Positions 36,501 through 47,600 of a stretch of 64,000 nt of DNA are shown here, piece after piece. Origin of the DNA: Chondrosia reniformis (taxonomy: Eukaryota; Porifera; Demospongiae; Chondrillida; Chondrillidae); the NCBI GenBank assembly GCA_947172415.1, contig OX359194.1, positions 6,045,401 through 6,109,400 on the forward strand, written 5' to 3'. Numbering within the stretch: the stretch's first letter is position 1; each line of letters begins with the position of its first letter. A program made the position numbers and the translations under genes. The notes under the pieces were generated by a model. It had not been told where the DNA came from. It saw only the letters and a list, made by a program, of their open reading frames with translations, and made no database searches.

Positions 36501-38184
36501 CCTAGGGGACTAAAGTGTGTATACAAGGGGCTTAGGGGACTGAAGTGTGTATACAAGGGGCCTAGCTAGGGGACTGAAGTGTGTATACAAGGGGCCTAGG
36601 GGACTGAAGTGTGTATACAAGGGGCCTGGGGGACTGAAGTGTGTATACAAGGGGCCTAGGGGACTAAAGTGTGTATACAAGGGGCCTAGTGGACTGAAGT
36701 GTGTATACAAGGGGCCTAGTGGACTGAAGTGTGTATACAAGGGGCCTAGTGGACTGAAGTGTGTATACAAGGGGCCTAGTGGACTGAAGTGTGTATACAA
36801 GGGGCCTAGTGGACTGAAGTGTGTATACAAGGGGCCTAGGGGACTGAAGTGTGTATACAAGGGGCCTAGTGGACTGAAGTGTGTATACAAGGGGCCTAGT
36901 GGACTGAAGTGTATATACAAGGGGCCTAGGGGACTGAAGTGTGTATACAAGGGGCCTAGGGGACTGAAGTGTGTATACAAGGGGCCTAGGGGCTGAAGCT
37001 ATGAAGATATCCTCTACATTTCTTACCAGTGACCCAAATGGTAATTTCACTTATGGTCAGTAATAGCTATGACAGTCTGTTTTTTCCTGTTGTTAACCCG
37101 TTTAGAGAGGAAAGCAAAAGATATCCTGGACTGCTATTGTTATCCTGGTCATAATGTATCTTGTTATACTGGTATCTTTGATAGTGGCGGTAGCAGGTCC
37201 CAATGGCAGAGGCCCACTTCTAGTGCTTGACTTTCTATACATTCTATCCTACATCAAGCTTGCAGTTACATTAATCAAATATGTCCCCCAGGTAAGAACA
37301 TATAATAATATTAGAAATTCTTATTTTATGTGAAGAGTTTCTTCAATTAAACTGTGGTATCATCTTTTAATCTTTCAAGTGTCTAAAGACACAGCTTTCT
37401 GAAGATGACTCCGAGGGTCAAAATGTCTGGTTAAGATTAACCAAAGTAGCATCTTAGACTCTCAAAAGATCGGAGGGTGAACACCCTATCATGATATATT
37501 ACATATTTTGTTTACTAAGCTTACTGTCATACATAAGTCATCTAACACTGACCATATACTTTAAAGTTTGCATGTACTGTATATATGTATGTTGTGTGCA
37601 GGCCTGGATGAACTTTCGGAGGAAGAGTACTGATGGATGGAGCATTGGAAATGTCCTATTAGATTTCGCTGGTGGAACACTCAGTATTCTTCAAATGTTT
37701 ATCATTTCTTATAATTATAGTAGGTTTCCTGTATGTCTACTGTGTATAGTATATACATAGTTAGTCGTTAGATTTAGTCTCTTTGAAAATTTAACAATAT
37801 GTATTAAGTAATGCTTTACTTTTTAAATGACATGCGTAGATTACAGTCCCTCTTTATGAATGCCTATATGTATTCAGTTGATCTAGTTGGTTTCATATTC
37901 ATCTTATCATTTCAACTGTAGATGACTGGAAGTCTATATTTGGTGACCCTACCAAGTTTGGATTGGGTTTAATCTCCGTTCTCTTTGATCTAATTTTCAT
38001 GTTCCAACACTATGTATTATATCGTAAGCCTAGGAAGTCCAATCAGAATGGTGTGAAGCCTCAAGCTGCATCTAATGTACAATACAAGACATACTGTTGT
38101 AGAAATCTGCACACTTTATTTCCAGGGAGAAATAGTTTCTCTGAAGAGGAGAGAAAGCCTTTGATTGATCCTGAGAACAAGTAA
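21532..38184 (+). CDS. CTNS: Cystinosin, lysosomal cystine/H+ symporter (about ten exons)
   Basis: Exons with matching phases: 21532-21667 (signal peptide, start ATG), 21756-21837, 22037-22109, an uncertain exon ending at 22961, 23608-23682, 23757-23871, 23961-24206, 37106-37291, 37602-37719 and 37922-38184. The start of the fourth exon is unresolved. The N-terminal luminal domain is short and carries N-glycosylation sequons (NET, NIT). The seven-helix core includes both PQ-loop signatures, [19 protein letters not shown] and [16 protein letters not shown]. It also has FDFLVLN and NVLLDFAGG, which carry the aspartates known to be important for proton coupling. [10 protein letters not shown] precedes the last helix. 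The cytosolic tail lacks the vertebrate GYDQL ending but has EERKPLI, an acidic dileucine-type lysosomal sorting signal. The seventh intron, 12.9 kb, is almost entirely a 30-bp satellite. Confidence 0.93.
22271..22612. mobile_element. hAT-like MITE in a cystinosin intron
   Basis: Imperfect terminal inverted repeats: CAGGGCCGTAGGAGCC on the left and GAGCTTCCTACAGCCCTG on the right. There are subterminal direct repeats of GGCCTGACCAAC and an internal hairpin CACAACGAGT...ACTCGTTGTG at 22462-22490. Flanks share ATATA. The CAGGG ends suggest hAT, but the target duplication is unclear. Confidence 0.6.
23155..23534. mobile_element. Tigger/pogo-like MITE in a cystinosin intron
   Basis: The ends are TACAGTAGATCTCACTTTAT and, inverted, TACAGTGGACCCTTGCTTAT. 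Both run into a CCGGATA/TCTGGAC-type subterminal repeat, and a TA target duplication is included. Typical of mariner/pogo-derived non-autonomous elements. No transposase frame. Confidence 0.7.
24304..36995 (+). repeat. 12.7-kb array of a 30-bp satellite (about 420 copies) in a cystinosin intron
   Basis: The unit consists of ACTGAAGTGTGTATACAA plus GGGGCCTAGGGG. Variation is confined to a few positions: GGGGCC/GGGACC, CCTA/CTTA, AGGGG/AGTGG and CTGAA/CTAAA. At about 35 sites CCTAGGGG becomes CCTAGCTAGGGG, a 4-bp insertion. The unit has no stop codon in several frames on both strands. That generates long spurious open frames ([10 protein letters not shown] on plus, [10 protein letters not shown] on minus) interrupted at the CTAG sites. 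The unit contains no CpG, carries two G4 tracts on the sense strand, and contains the palindromes CCTAGG and GTATAC. It begins about 100 bp after exon 7 and ends 110 bp before exon 8, so cystinosin splicing must span it. Confidence 0.97.
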
Positions 38185-38677
38185 TTAAACATTCAAACCT
38201 GTGTCTCATAATTTTGAGTTTATATGGACAAATATGTACATTAATAATTATTATCAGAGTGCAATGGAATGATGTAACTGGTATAAAGGGTAACAGAGGA
38301 ATGTTATTATGTATGCCTGCATCAGTTTCCCAGCCACCTGGACCCAATCACCAGTGCATGGCCTGATACATGTAAAGATGTCATCATCTTTATATACTCC
38401 CCACAGGTAATTAACTGATGCTGATGCTCAATAGAACTAAAAATTCTGTTTGCTTCTAACTTTATAAGTATGTTCGTATGTATAGGATATATATACATAA
38501 CACATTGAATGGGCTGACAACATGAATTCTACCATACTATGGTAATCATGCACTGTAATTTCTATTAATTAATCAAATTTGTGTTTATGCCGATGAGGAT
38601 TATAACACTTGGTATATGTTGATAAGTTTTAGTGATCTCCTAAACTAAAATGTTAAGCTGATTGAGTGATCTTAGTT
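38185..38677. other. Cystinosin 3' flank with a tectonin fragment
   Basis: Contains the tectonin fragment at 38316-38423. 38545-38650 aligns with 42812-42930, marking the 3' flank shared by the two tectonin copies. A possible ATTAAA poly(A) signal overlaps the cystinosin stop region. Nothing else seen. Confidence 0.5.
38316..38423 (-). pseudogene. Tectonin lectin gene fragment
   Basis: About 108 bp nearly identical to 39207-39315 inside tectonin copy 1, covering the part that encodes LWGVDKDDDIFTCVRPCTGD. Only this piece is present, without start or stop: a truncated duplicate. Confidence 0.85.
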
Positions 38678-39403
38678 TTAAAATGCAAGGTTACGACGCC
38701 AAATGTCACCTTCAGAATCCACTCCAAAGAGAGCATCAACTGCAGCATCACATTGAGACAATTCACCATTTATCTTTTCCCATTCACCAGAGCAGGGCTT
38801 CTTGCAGCGCCAGATTTCCTCTGATTCACTGATACCAAAAATCTCGTCATCTCCTGAAGCAGTTATGTGTTTAAGTCTACTAGGTATTAACTGCCAGGGA
38901 TTAGAAGCATCAATATTACGACGAAAAACGTCATTGCCAGAAGTGACACCATAAATATAGGTTTCTCCCCCATCTAATTGATTTAGTAGACCATCAACCT
39001 CAATCCATGTACCATGACATGGTTTCTTACACTTGAAAACTTGATCAGTGTTAGTAACTCCCCAAATCCATCCGTTGCCTGATGCTGAAACATGTTTCAG
39101 AATTCCTGGCACACTAACCCAGTTTCCCAGCACATCATCAACATTTTTCCAGAATATATGACCACTAGCATCGACTCCCCAAACTTGAATATCATTAGCA
39201 TCAACCTGCATCAGTTTCCCAGCCACCTGGACCCAATCACCAGTGCATGGCCTGACACATGTAAAGATGTCATCATCTTTGTCTACTCCCCACAGATAAT
39301 TGATTGATGCTGTAATTTGCTTGAGATGTCCTGGAATTTTTTCCCAAATACTGTTTGCTGCAAAAGGCAATAGGAGAAAAACTACAAATACAATTACTTT
39401 CAT
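38678..39403 (-). CDS. Secreted tectonin-repeat lectin, copy 1
   Basis: A single exon of 241 residues. Residues 1-18 form a signal peptide (MKVIVFVVFLLLPFAANS). The rest is made of tectonin (TECPR) repeats, recognisable by recurring W-[VE]-x-[VI]-x-G-x-L plus a GV-[DTS]-x-x-x-x-[IV]-[FW] strand, for example LWGVDKDDDIFTCVRPC, VWGVDASGHIFWKN, IWGVTNTDQVFKCKKPC and IFGISESEEIWRCKKPC. About six repeats would make a beta-propeller. Paired cysteines (CxxPC) occur in alternate repeats. The closest known types are tachylectin-1 and fish-egg lectin, which bind bacterial sugars and LPS; ligand and immune role here are inferred. The start is the only in-frame ATG ahead of the signal peptide. Confidence 0.9.
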   Translation of the reverse strand: MKVIVFVVFLLLPFAANSIWEKIPGHLKQITASINYLWGVDKDDDIFTCVRPCTGDWVQVAGKLMQVDANDIQVWGVDASGHIFWKNVDDVLGNWVSVPGILKHVSASGNGWIWGVTNTDQVFKCKKPCHGTWIEVDGLLNQLDGGETYIYGVTSGNDVFRRNIDASNPWQLIPSRLKHITASGDDEIFGISESEEIWRCKKPCSGEWEKINGELSQCDAAVDALFGVDSEGDIWRRNLAF

Positions 39404-39796
39404 TTTGGCAACTCTGTTAAAATCTATAGAGTGAACTCCTTATCCCATTTATATACAAATTTGTTTGAGACTCTAGATCTAATATTATATACCTAAAAAT
39501 AGAATTTCCAAATTTGCAAATGTATACCAGAGACTGGTACATGAAACCATATCCTACTATGCAGTTAATTAATCAATCTAGATAAACTGAAAGATTGCAT
39601 GAATAAGAGTTGCATACACTGGGATAAGATAGTGGTTCATGTAAGTACTTAACACAAAAAGGAGTATAAAGTTAGAGATTTTGCAGAATAAAGAATATAT
39701 GAATATGGAGTCTCAAATATCTGTTCTATATACTAAGAAATGCACTAAAAAGAAATCTAACAGATATATGCACACTACCATACCTTTATCTCCCTG

Positions 39797-40258
39797 CCAG
39801 ACCTCTATATCACTGCCAGACTCCTATCTCACTAACCAGACTCCTATCTCACTAGCCAGACTCCTATCTCACTAGCCAGACTCCTATCTCACTAGCCAGA
39901 CTCCTATCTCACTAGCCAGACTCCTATCTCACTAGCCAGACTCCTATCTCACTAGCCAGACTCCTATCTCACTAGCCAGACTCCTATCTCACTAGCCAGA
40001 CTCCTATCTCACTAGCCAGACTCCTATCTCACTAGCCAGACTCCTATCTCACTAGCCAGACTCCTATCTCACTAGCCAGACTCCTATCTCACTAGCCAGA
40101 CTCCTATCTCACTGCCAGACTCCTATCTCACTGCCAGACTCCTATCCCACTAACCAGACTCCTATCTCACTAGCCAGACTCCTATCCCACTAACCGGACT
40201 CCTATCTCACTGCCAGACTCCTATATCACTGCCAGACTCCTATCTCACTAACCAGACT
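39797..40258. repeat. 20-bp minisatellite upstream of tectonin copy 1
   Basis: About 23 copies of ACTCCTATCTCACTAGCCAG, with some 19-bp variants lacking one base (CACTGCCAG). It lies about 400 bp upstream of the tectonin-1 start codon. A related array is at the same relative place upstream of copy 2. Confidence 0.95.
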
Positions 40259-42987
40259 ATGATTACTTGCAATGTATGTAAATGTATGCTAGGGCTATAT
40301 ATGTTATATACAGGCTGGACATGCATGGGTACTTTAAGAATGCCTAAGATTCAGCTACTATTATATATGTATTTTCTTGGCTGTTTAACTCAGTTAAGCT
40401 AATATAATAATTTTACTGTAAGTAATATACTTCTTAGTTGATACATACCCATTTACAACATCTATACTCTCTCAAGTAAAGTATAAAATTTTGATTTTCA
40501 AACTATCATACCTGTGTAACTGACACTTGCATGGTTTCTTTATGGCACGACACATCAAGCCTATATAATTAAGCATTCAAATATAGAAATATAAACCACA
40601 TGTCTTATATACCTCTTCATTGCAATTGTGGACATCACTATGGAAAATTTATCTGATTCACCTTGCAATTCACATATATACATATGTATTAGTGTAGGAC
40701 TTTTATATTATGTCAGGCTTAAATTATAGTCTTTTGAACTCCTCTTTAGAAAAGTTTTCAGATACTTATATACGTACCCAGCATGGTCTGCAAAATATTA
40801 CTACAACACAAACTAAGTGGTATTACTACTGTTTATTGGTGTATACGTACATACATATATACATATAAAATTAGATTTTCATTGTTTATATACGTACGTA
40901 CATACGTACATTGTGTATGGAAGAATGCTTCAGAAGTTTTATAAGATATCTAGTCATATAGGAAATCTATGAAATATGAATAAAATTAGCAGATAACGTT
41001 TATGTAGGCTACACTGGCATACCTAAAAAGAAACTGATTCGATTCCTTTAATCATTTAATTCATTTACAGTATATGGTCATACACCAATCTAAAATGTAT
41101 TTTATCTTCATTCTTCTATGTCATACTTCAAGTGCCTGGCACAGAACTATGTACCAGTCATGTAGTATATACATGCAAGAGAGATGTAGAGTTTCCAATA
41201 ACCTATATGTTTGTGGAAGGTGAAATAGGTTTTCAAATATTACTATTTTTACAATGGACTAGTAACTAATGTAGAATCTACATAAATATATACAATTTAG
41301 TAGTTTGATTTGATTGATTGATTGATTGATTTGTTTAGACTGAAACTTCACTTAGTCTAAAGACAACTTCATATTTATTCTACTAACCACCTTGGCAATT
41401 TATCATCCACCATCCACCGCCATAATTTATTGCCTAAATTGGACATCTTTGGCAAAATACCTAATAAAGTATAAATTTACTATATGCGGGTAAATGAAAG
41501 ATTTGATATGACTATACACGTATATATACTGTATATATATTCAGCCCATGGAGTGTAATATATACGTATATACGTAACTGTATTAATAAAAGATTGGCTA
41601 AGGGGAGACTCTGGTTTCTGTTGTTAATTTTAAGTGAACTTTGTTTCCACCCATTATATATAGCTCAATATGTTCCTCGTGAGACAACTATCATGCCCAT
41701 AAGAGACTATAGCTATCTACCATTGTGTTCTAGAATTATGTACATCTTTAAATTGGCACCCTATAATATAGTCCACTATACCAGTAATACATAATTTAGA
41801 AATACGTATATATAAATGGCTGCAGAGAGGAAGTATTTGGATACGGACTGGACTTTGGATGATTTTGTAACAAATTTAGAACTTCTATATTTAGCTCTCT
41901 CATATATATATACTGTCCCTTCCAAATATTTTAATATACTATTATATATATATACTAACTAGGAAGTGTCACCCTCAAGTTGAAGCCTTATACATACGTA
42001 CGTATACAGTATAATTGGCCATATGCATACCAATCATACATATAAAATTCTATTATATACAGTACATACCATAAATGAGTTCGGCACACAGCTACATACG
42101 TATATACAAGCTATATATAACTCAAAGTGCATATACATACGTACACGTATATACATATTAGTTATGGTTGGTCTACGTACTGCATGGTTGTCTCCCTCTT
42201 GTGGTTAAAGCTGGTTGCTACACCTCCCTCCCATTCTACCAGAGGACCTGCCAAGTCTGTGCTGGGGGTGAGGTGGAGGACCAGGCACACTTTTTTGTTA
42301 ATTATAAATTTCTGTAAACTTAATATTATAAGAATGGATCTTTATTGCATCCAGCTTAATCCTAATTCACATATACGTATATATGCCCCTTCCACCAAAT
42401 TACAATACGTATATATAAGCTCAGACAATATACAAATCATTAACTTTATTTATATAAAATGTATAATCTTAGACAATCCCTTTTATTCCCTCCATTATTT
42501 ATTGTACACCCCCACACCAATTTTTGTGACTAATAAGCGAACCTGGTTGGTCAGTTTGTATACTGATAGTCACTTTAATAATGATATATATAATACATAA
42601 TCTCAGAGGGATTCTCTGAAGAGTTGATCAAAACAGGTTTGAGCTAAAAGTGTTTTACATTGATATAGTCATGGCACATGCTTGAAGTAGTTAAAGCGAA
42701 AGTCACCAATTGATGGTTAACAAAATACTACCATCAACAATGTTCAGAGGCCAGATTAATATTGTTTTCAGCTTAGCAAACCTGCCAAAGCAAATTTATA
42801 TAATGATATTCATGCACTGTAATTCTATAGAGTTAATGATTTAAATTCTGCTAAATTTATTCATTGATAAACATATATGTGTTTATACTGATGAGGTTTA
42901 CAATACTTCTAAACGTATTGATAAGTTCTATATTAGTAATCGTATAGTCCCAAGCTTAAATGTAATATTGATTGAGTGATCTCGGCA
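40259..42987. other. Gene-free stretch; left copy of a 21-kb-spaced duplication
   Basis: 40430-41890 aligns in patches with 61510-62680 in direct orientation. Shared blocks include GCATGGTTTCTTTATGGCAC, GTGCCTGGCACAGAACTATG and AATGGCTGCAGAGAGGA. A GATT microsatellite is at about 41308-41330 in both copies. 41780-42200 is rich in ACGTATATA. Short frames at 41594 and 42023-42600 lack features of real proteins. Confidence 0.55.
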
Positions 42988-43719
42988 TTAAAATGCAAGA
43001 CTACGACGCCAAATTTCACCTTGAGAATTAACTCCAAAGAGAGCATCAACTGTAGCATCACATTGAGACAATTCACCATTTATCTTTTCCCATTCACCAG
43101 AGCAGGGCTTCTTGCAGCGCCAGATTTCCTCTGATTCACTGATACCAAAAATCTCGTCATCTCCTGAAGCAGTTATGTGTTTAATAAGTCTACCAGGTAT
43201 TAACTGCCAGGAATTAGAAGCATCAATATTACGACGAAAAACGTCATTGCCAGAAGTGACACCATAAATATAGGTTTCTCCCCCATCTAATTGATTTAGT
43301 AGACCATCAACCTCAATCCATGTACCATGACATGGTTTCTTACACTTGAAAACTTGATCAGTGTTAGTAACTCCCCAAATCCATCCGTTGCCTGATGCTG
43401 AAACATGTTTCAGAATTCCTGGCACACTAACCCAGTTTCCCAGCACATCATCAATATGTTTCCAGAATATATGACCACTAGCGTCGACTCCCCAAACTTG
43501 AATATCATTAGCATCAACCTGCATCAGTTTCCCAGCCACCTGGACCCAATCACCAGTGCATGGCCTGACACATGTAAAGATGTCATCATCTTTGTCTACT
43601 CCCCACAGATAATTGATTGATGCTGTAATTTGCTTGAGATTTCCTGGAATTTGTTCCCAAGTACTGTTTCCTGCGAAAGGCAATAGGAGAAGAACTATAT
43701 ACAAATAAAATTTCTTAAT
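42988..43719 (-). pseudogene. Tectonin-repeat lectin, copy 2, initiator codon lost
   Basis: A close paralogue of copy 1 with the lectin body fully open to the stop at 42988. It carries one extra residue (RLIKHITAS against RLKHITAS) and scattered substitutions. Where copy 1 has GCCAAAATGAAAG, this copy has GCCAAAATTAAGA. The ATG is replaced by ATT, one codon is added, and no in-frame ATG occurs further upstream before the shared segment ends. The first in-frame Met lies inside the first propeller blade, after the signal peptide. Either the copy is a very young pseudogene, or it starts at a near-cognate codon (a TTG lies in the signal region) or an unseen upstream exon. The body shows no stop or frameshift. 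Confidence 0.7.
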
Positions 43720-44607
43720 TTTGGCAACTCTAAAGAGTAATCTCTTTATCTCGTTTATATATATATGAATTTGCTTGAAACTCTAGATCTTTCTAAAAAT
43801 AGAAATGTATACTAGAGACTGGTACATGAAAATGTATCTATCATGGTATGGATTAGATAGCGGTTCCGGTTAGGTACGTTGCAGCATGAATATGTGAATA
43901 ACTTAAACATGTAGGAGAAATATATGCTCTCTCAATTGAAGTCATTTTTGTTCAATATCAGCAATCTTTCCAAACTAATAGACAAATATACTGAATATAC
44001 GTACATACCTATGTATTTCTGTGTTCCTATTATACGTATATATAGGGATTATATAAAACTTTCATCTGACATGTGCATGTATATAAACAATTAAGGATCA
44101 CAGCAGGACACTTTGTCTATAAGCTATAGCACCTTTATGAATAGTCAAACTGTTAATGAGTTTATAAAGTGATCCTATAGAAGGATATATATCTAATATA
44201 GTTAAGCTAGCACATGCACATGTAAAAGGATATACGTATCTACGAGACTCTTATCTTACTGCCAAGATCAATATCTTATTGCTAGATCCCTATCTTACTG
44301 CTAGATCCCTATCTTACTGCTAGATTCCTATCTTACTGCTAGATCCCTATCTTACTGCTAGATCCCTATCTTACTGACAGACCCTCAATGATTACGTACT
44401 ATAAGTGTAAGCTAGGTCTCTATTATATACAAGACATGTACAGGTGGCCGTGCATGGGTATACACATAAAACTTTGAATAATTAAATCAGTTAAGCTAGT
44501 ATAACATATACGTACATCTACTTTCTTAGCCAGCCATATTTGAACATACATACTTATAACTACATAATAATTGCTTATTATGAAGGAGAATCCTGTATTA
44601 GAAATAC
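43720..44607. other. Flank of tectonin copy 2
   Basis: The upstream region of copy 2 aligns with that of copy 1 in patches (about 44470-44520 with 40385-40440). It holds the minisatellite at 44248-44386. I looked here for a transmembrane exon to finish the Ig/FN3 gene and found none. Confidence 0.45.
44248..44386. repeat. 19-bp minisatellite upstream of tectonin copy 2
   Basis: About seven copies of ATCTTACTGCTAGATCCCT. Base by base it resembles the 20-bp array upstream of copy 1 (CTATCTCACTAGCCAG against CTATCTTACTGCTAG), so the two arrays probably share an origin that predates the tectonin duplication. Confidence 0.9.
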
Positions 44608-47600
44608 TTAATTAATAATCATATTCATGGCCTCACCAAAAAAAGGATTTTCAGGAGAGGGAGTAGGAGAGGGAGTCGGTGCTGTAAACATTAACAGAAG
44701 AAACATACTTTAGCTAAATTAGGAATCATTATAAAGAGTATTACCTGTCAGTATAATAAACTATACATATACTTGGTATAAAATACTAATAATCACTAAT
44801 CAGTTCATAACTTAAATCTAAAACAAAGCAAACATTAGCTTAAATGCCATGTCTCATACATTAATAATACACAATAAAGAAAGATAATACAAGCAAATTA
44901 AAACAAAAAACATTCACAAAAGAAACCTAATTGCTAACCAGAAATAGAGACTTCCTTTGAGTCCTTCAGTACTTCTGGTATACTATCAAGTGCAACATCT
45001 TTAGCTCCACAACCAACAACACAGGTATAGCTACCACTATCAGCAAGACTAGAACCAGGGATGGTCAACTCTGAAGACCCATCCTCATAGGATGATGTAG
45101 CACTCATTGTGTCCTCCAACACACTCTTGGAAACAAAATCTATGGCATAGACCAGACTGCCATCCTTGTACCAGCCAACATAGTAGGCTGGAGAGTCCCA
45201 TCTGCAATTCAACTTAACACCACCACTGCCTACTTTCTCCTCAACAGGATTGGCAGAAGGGGAATCAATGGACACTGTGATTGGATCTGTAGGACACCAA
45301 GTCGATCATTTACATAAACAAATTCACTAATGTAGGATCCTATGTCTTACCATTCTCAATTGTTTCAAATTCTTTTTCTACAGTCCCTCCACTTTGGAGT
45401 TTATTAAAAGCCATTACTTCTCCTGTGTATATGCTGCAAGCTACTAAATTCTCCACTGTTGCCTTGGCAGTAGAATAATTCTTTTGATGGACAACTGCTT
45501 TATCCACGTCATACACAGTCACAGCATAGGACAAAGACTCATCACATCCATCAGATATACCAGTTTGATCGCTACCAGACAGTGGATCCCAAGTCATCAC
45601 GGCTGTCACAGGCATTGGGTCATTAGAAGGAATGGAGATGTCAAGACCAGTAATGCTGGATGGAGTATCTGGGGACAGACATTTGGACAAATTTAAAAGT
45701 TTAATTACACTCTTACTCTTCTATATAATACCAATATAGTTAATTGCATTACTAGTTAAGGCTAACCATAGAAACAGACTTCCTTTGAGTCCTTCAGTGC
45801 TTCAGGTATATCATCAAGTGCTACATCTTTAGCTCCACAACCCACAACACAGGTGTAGCTACCACTATCAGCAAGACTAGAACCAGTGATGGTCAACTCT
45901 GAAGACCCATCCTCATAGGATGATGTAGCACTCATTGTGTCCTCCAACACACTCTTGGAAACAAAGTCTATGGCATAGACCAGACTGCCATCCTTGTACC
46001 AGCCAACATAGTAGGCTGGAGAGTCCCATCTGCAATTCAACTTAACACCACCACTGCCTACTTTCTCCTCAACAGGATTGGCAGAAGGGGAATCAATGGA
46101 CACTGTGATTGGATCTGTAGGACACCAAGTCGATCATTCATATAAACAAAATAACTAATCTAGAATCCTACATTCTTACCATTCTCAACTGTTTCAAATA
46201 CTCTTTCCACAGTCCCTCCACTTTGGAGTTTATTAAAAGCCATTACTTCTCCTGTGTATTTACTGCATGCTACTAAATTCTCCACTGTTGCCTTGGCAGT
46301 AGAATAATTCTTTTGATGGACAACTGCTTTATCCACGTCATACACAGTCACAGCATAGGACAAAGACTCATCACATCCATCAGATATACCAGTTTGATCG
46401 CTACCAGACAGTGGATCCCAAGTCATCACGGCTGTCAAAGGCATTGGGTCATTAGAAGGAATGGAGATGTCAAGACCAGTAATTCTGGATGGAGCATCTG
46501 GGGACAGACATTAGGACAAATTTAGAAGTTTACAATCTCACTCTTCTATGTAATACCAATATATATAGCTAAATGCATTACTAGTTAGGGCTAACCATAG
46601 AAACAGACTTCCTTTGAGTCCTTCAGTGCTTCAGGTATATCATCAAGTGCTACATCTTTAGCTCCACAACCAACAACACAGGTGTAGCTACCACTATCAG
46701 CAAGACTAGAACCAGTGATGGTCAATTCTGAAGACCCATCCTCATAGGATGATGTAGCACTCATTCTGTCCTCCAACACACTCTTGGAAACAAAGTCTAT
46801 GGCATAGACCAGACTGCCATCCTTGTACCAGCCAACATAGTAGGCTGGAGAGTCCCATCTGCAATTCAACTTAACACCACCACTGCCTACTTTCTCCTCA
46901 ACAGGATTGGCAGAAGGGGAATCAATGGACACTGTGATTGGATCTGTAGGACAGCAAGTCGATCATTCACATAAAAAAAATCACTAATGTAGGATCCTAT
47001 GTCTTACCATTCTCAACTGTTTCAAATTCTTTTTCTACAGTCCCTCCACTTTGGAGTTTATTAAAAGCCATTACTTCTCCTGTGTATATGCTGCAAGCTA
47101 CTAAATTCTCCACTGTTGCCTTGGCAGTAGAATAATTCTTTTGATGGACAACTGCTTTATCCACGTCATACACAGTCACAGCATAGGACAAAGACTCATC
47201 ACATCCATCAGATATACCAGTTTGATCGCTACCAGACAGTGGATCCCAAGTCATCACGGCTGTCACAGGCATTGGGTCATTAGAAGGAATGGAGATGTCA
47301 AGACCAGTAATGCTGGATGGAGTATCTGGGGACAGACATTTGGACAAATTTAAAAGTTTAATTACACTCTTACTCTTCTATATAATACCAATATAGTTAA
47401 TTGCATTACTAGTTAAGGCTAACCATAGAAACAGACTTCCTTTGAGTCCTTCAGTGCTTCAGGTATATCATCAAGTGCTACATCTTTAGCTCCACAACCC
47501 ACAACACAGGTGTAGCTACCACTATCAGCAAGACTAGAACCAGTGATGGTCAACTCTGAAGACCCATCCTCATAGGATGATGTAGCACTCATTGTGTCCT

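Noticed and set aside
24304..36995. CRISPR array
   Set aside because: No unique spacers separate the repeats; units abut directly, and the context is a eukaryotic intron.
24304..36995. Interstitial telomere array, because CTTAGGGG contains TTAGGG
   Set aside because: TTAGGG occurs at most once per 30-bp unit and only in variant units; it is not a tandem telomere tract.
24215..37050. Dozens of long open frames on both strands within the 30-bp array (up to 636 codons)
   Set aside because: The unit length is a multiple of 3 and lacks stops in several frames, so the frames are a mathematical by-product. The array sits inside a cystinosin intron with matching splice phases on either side.
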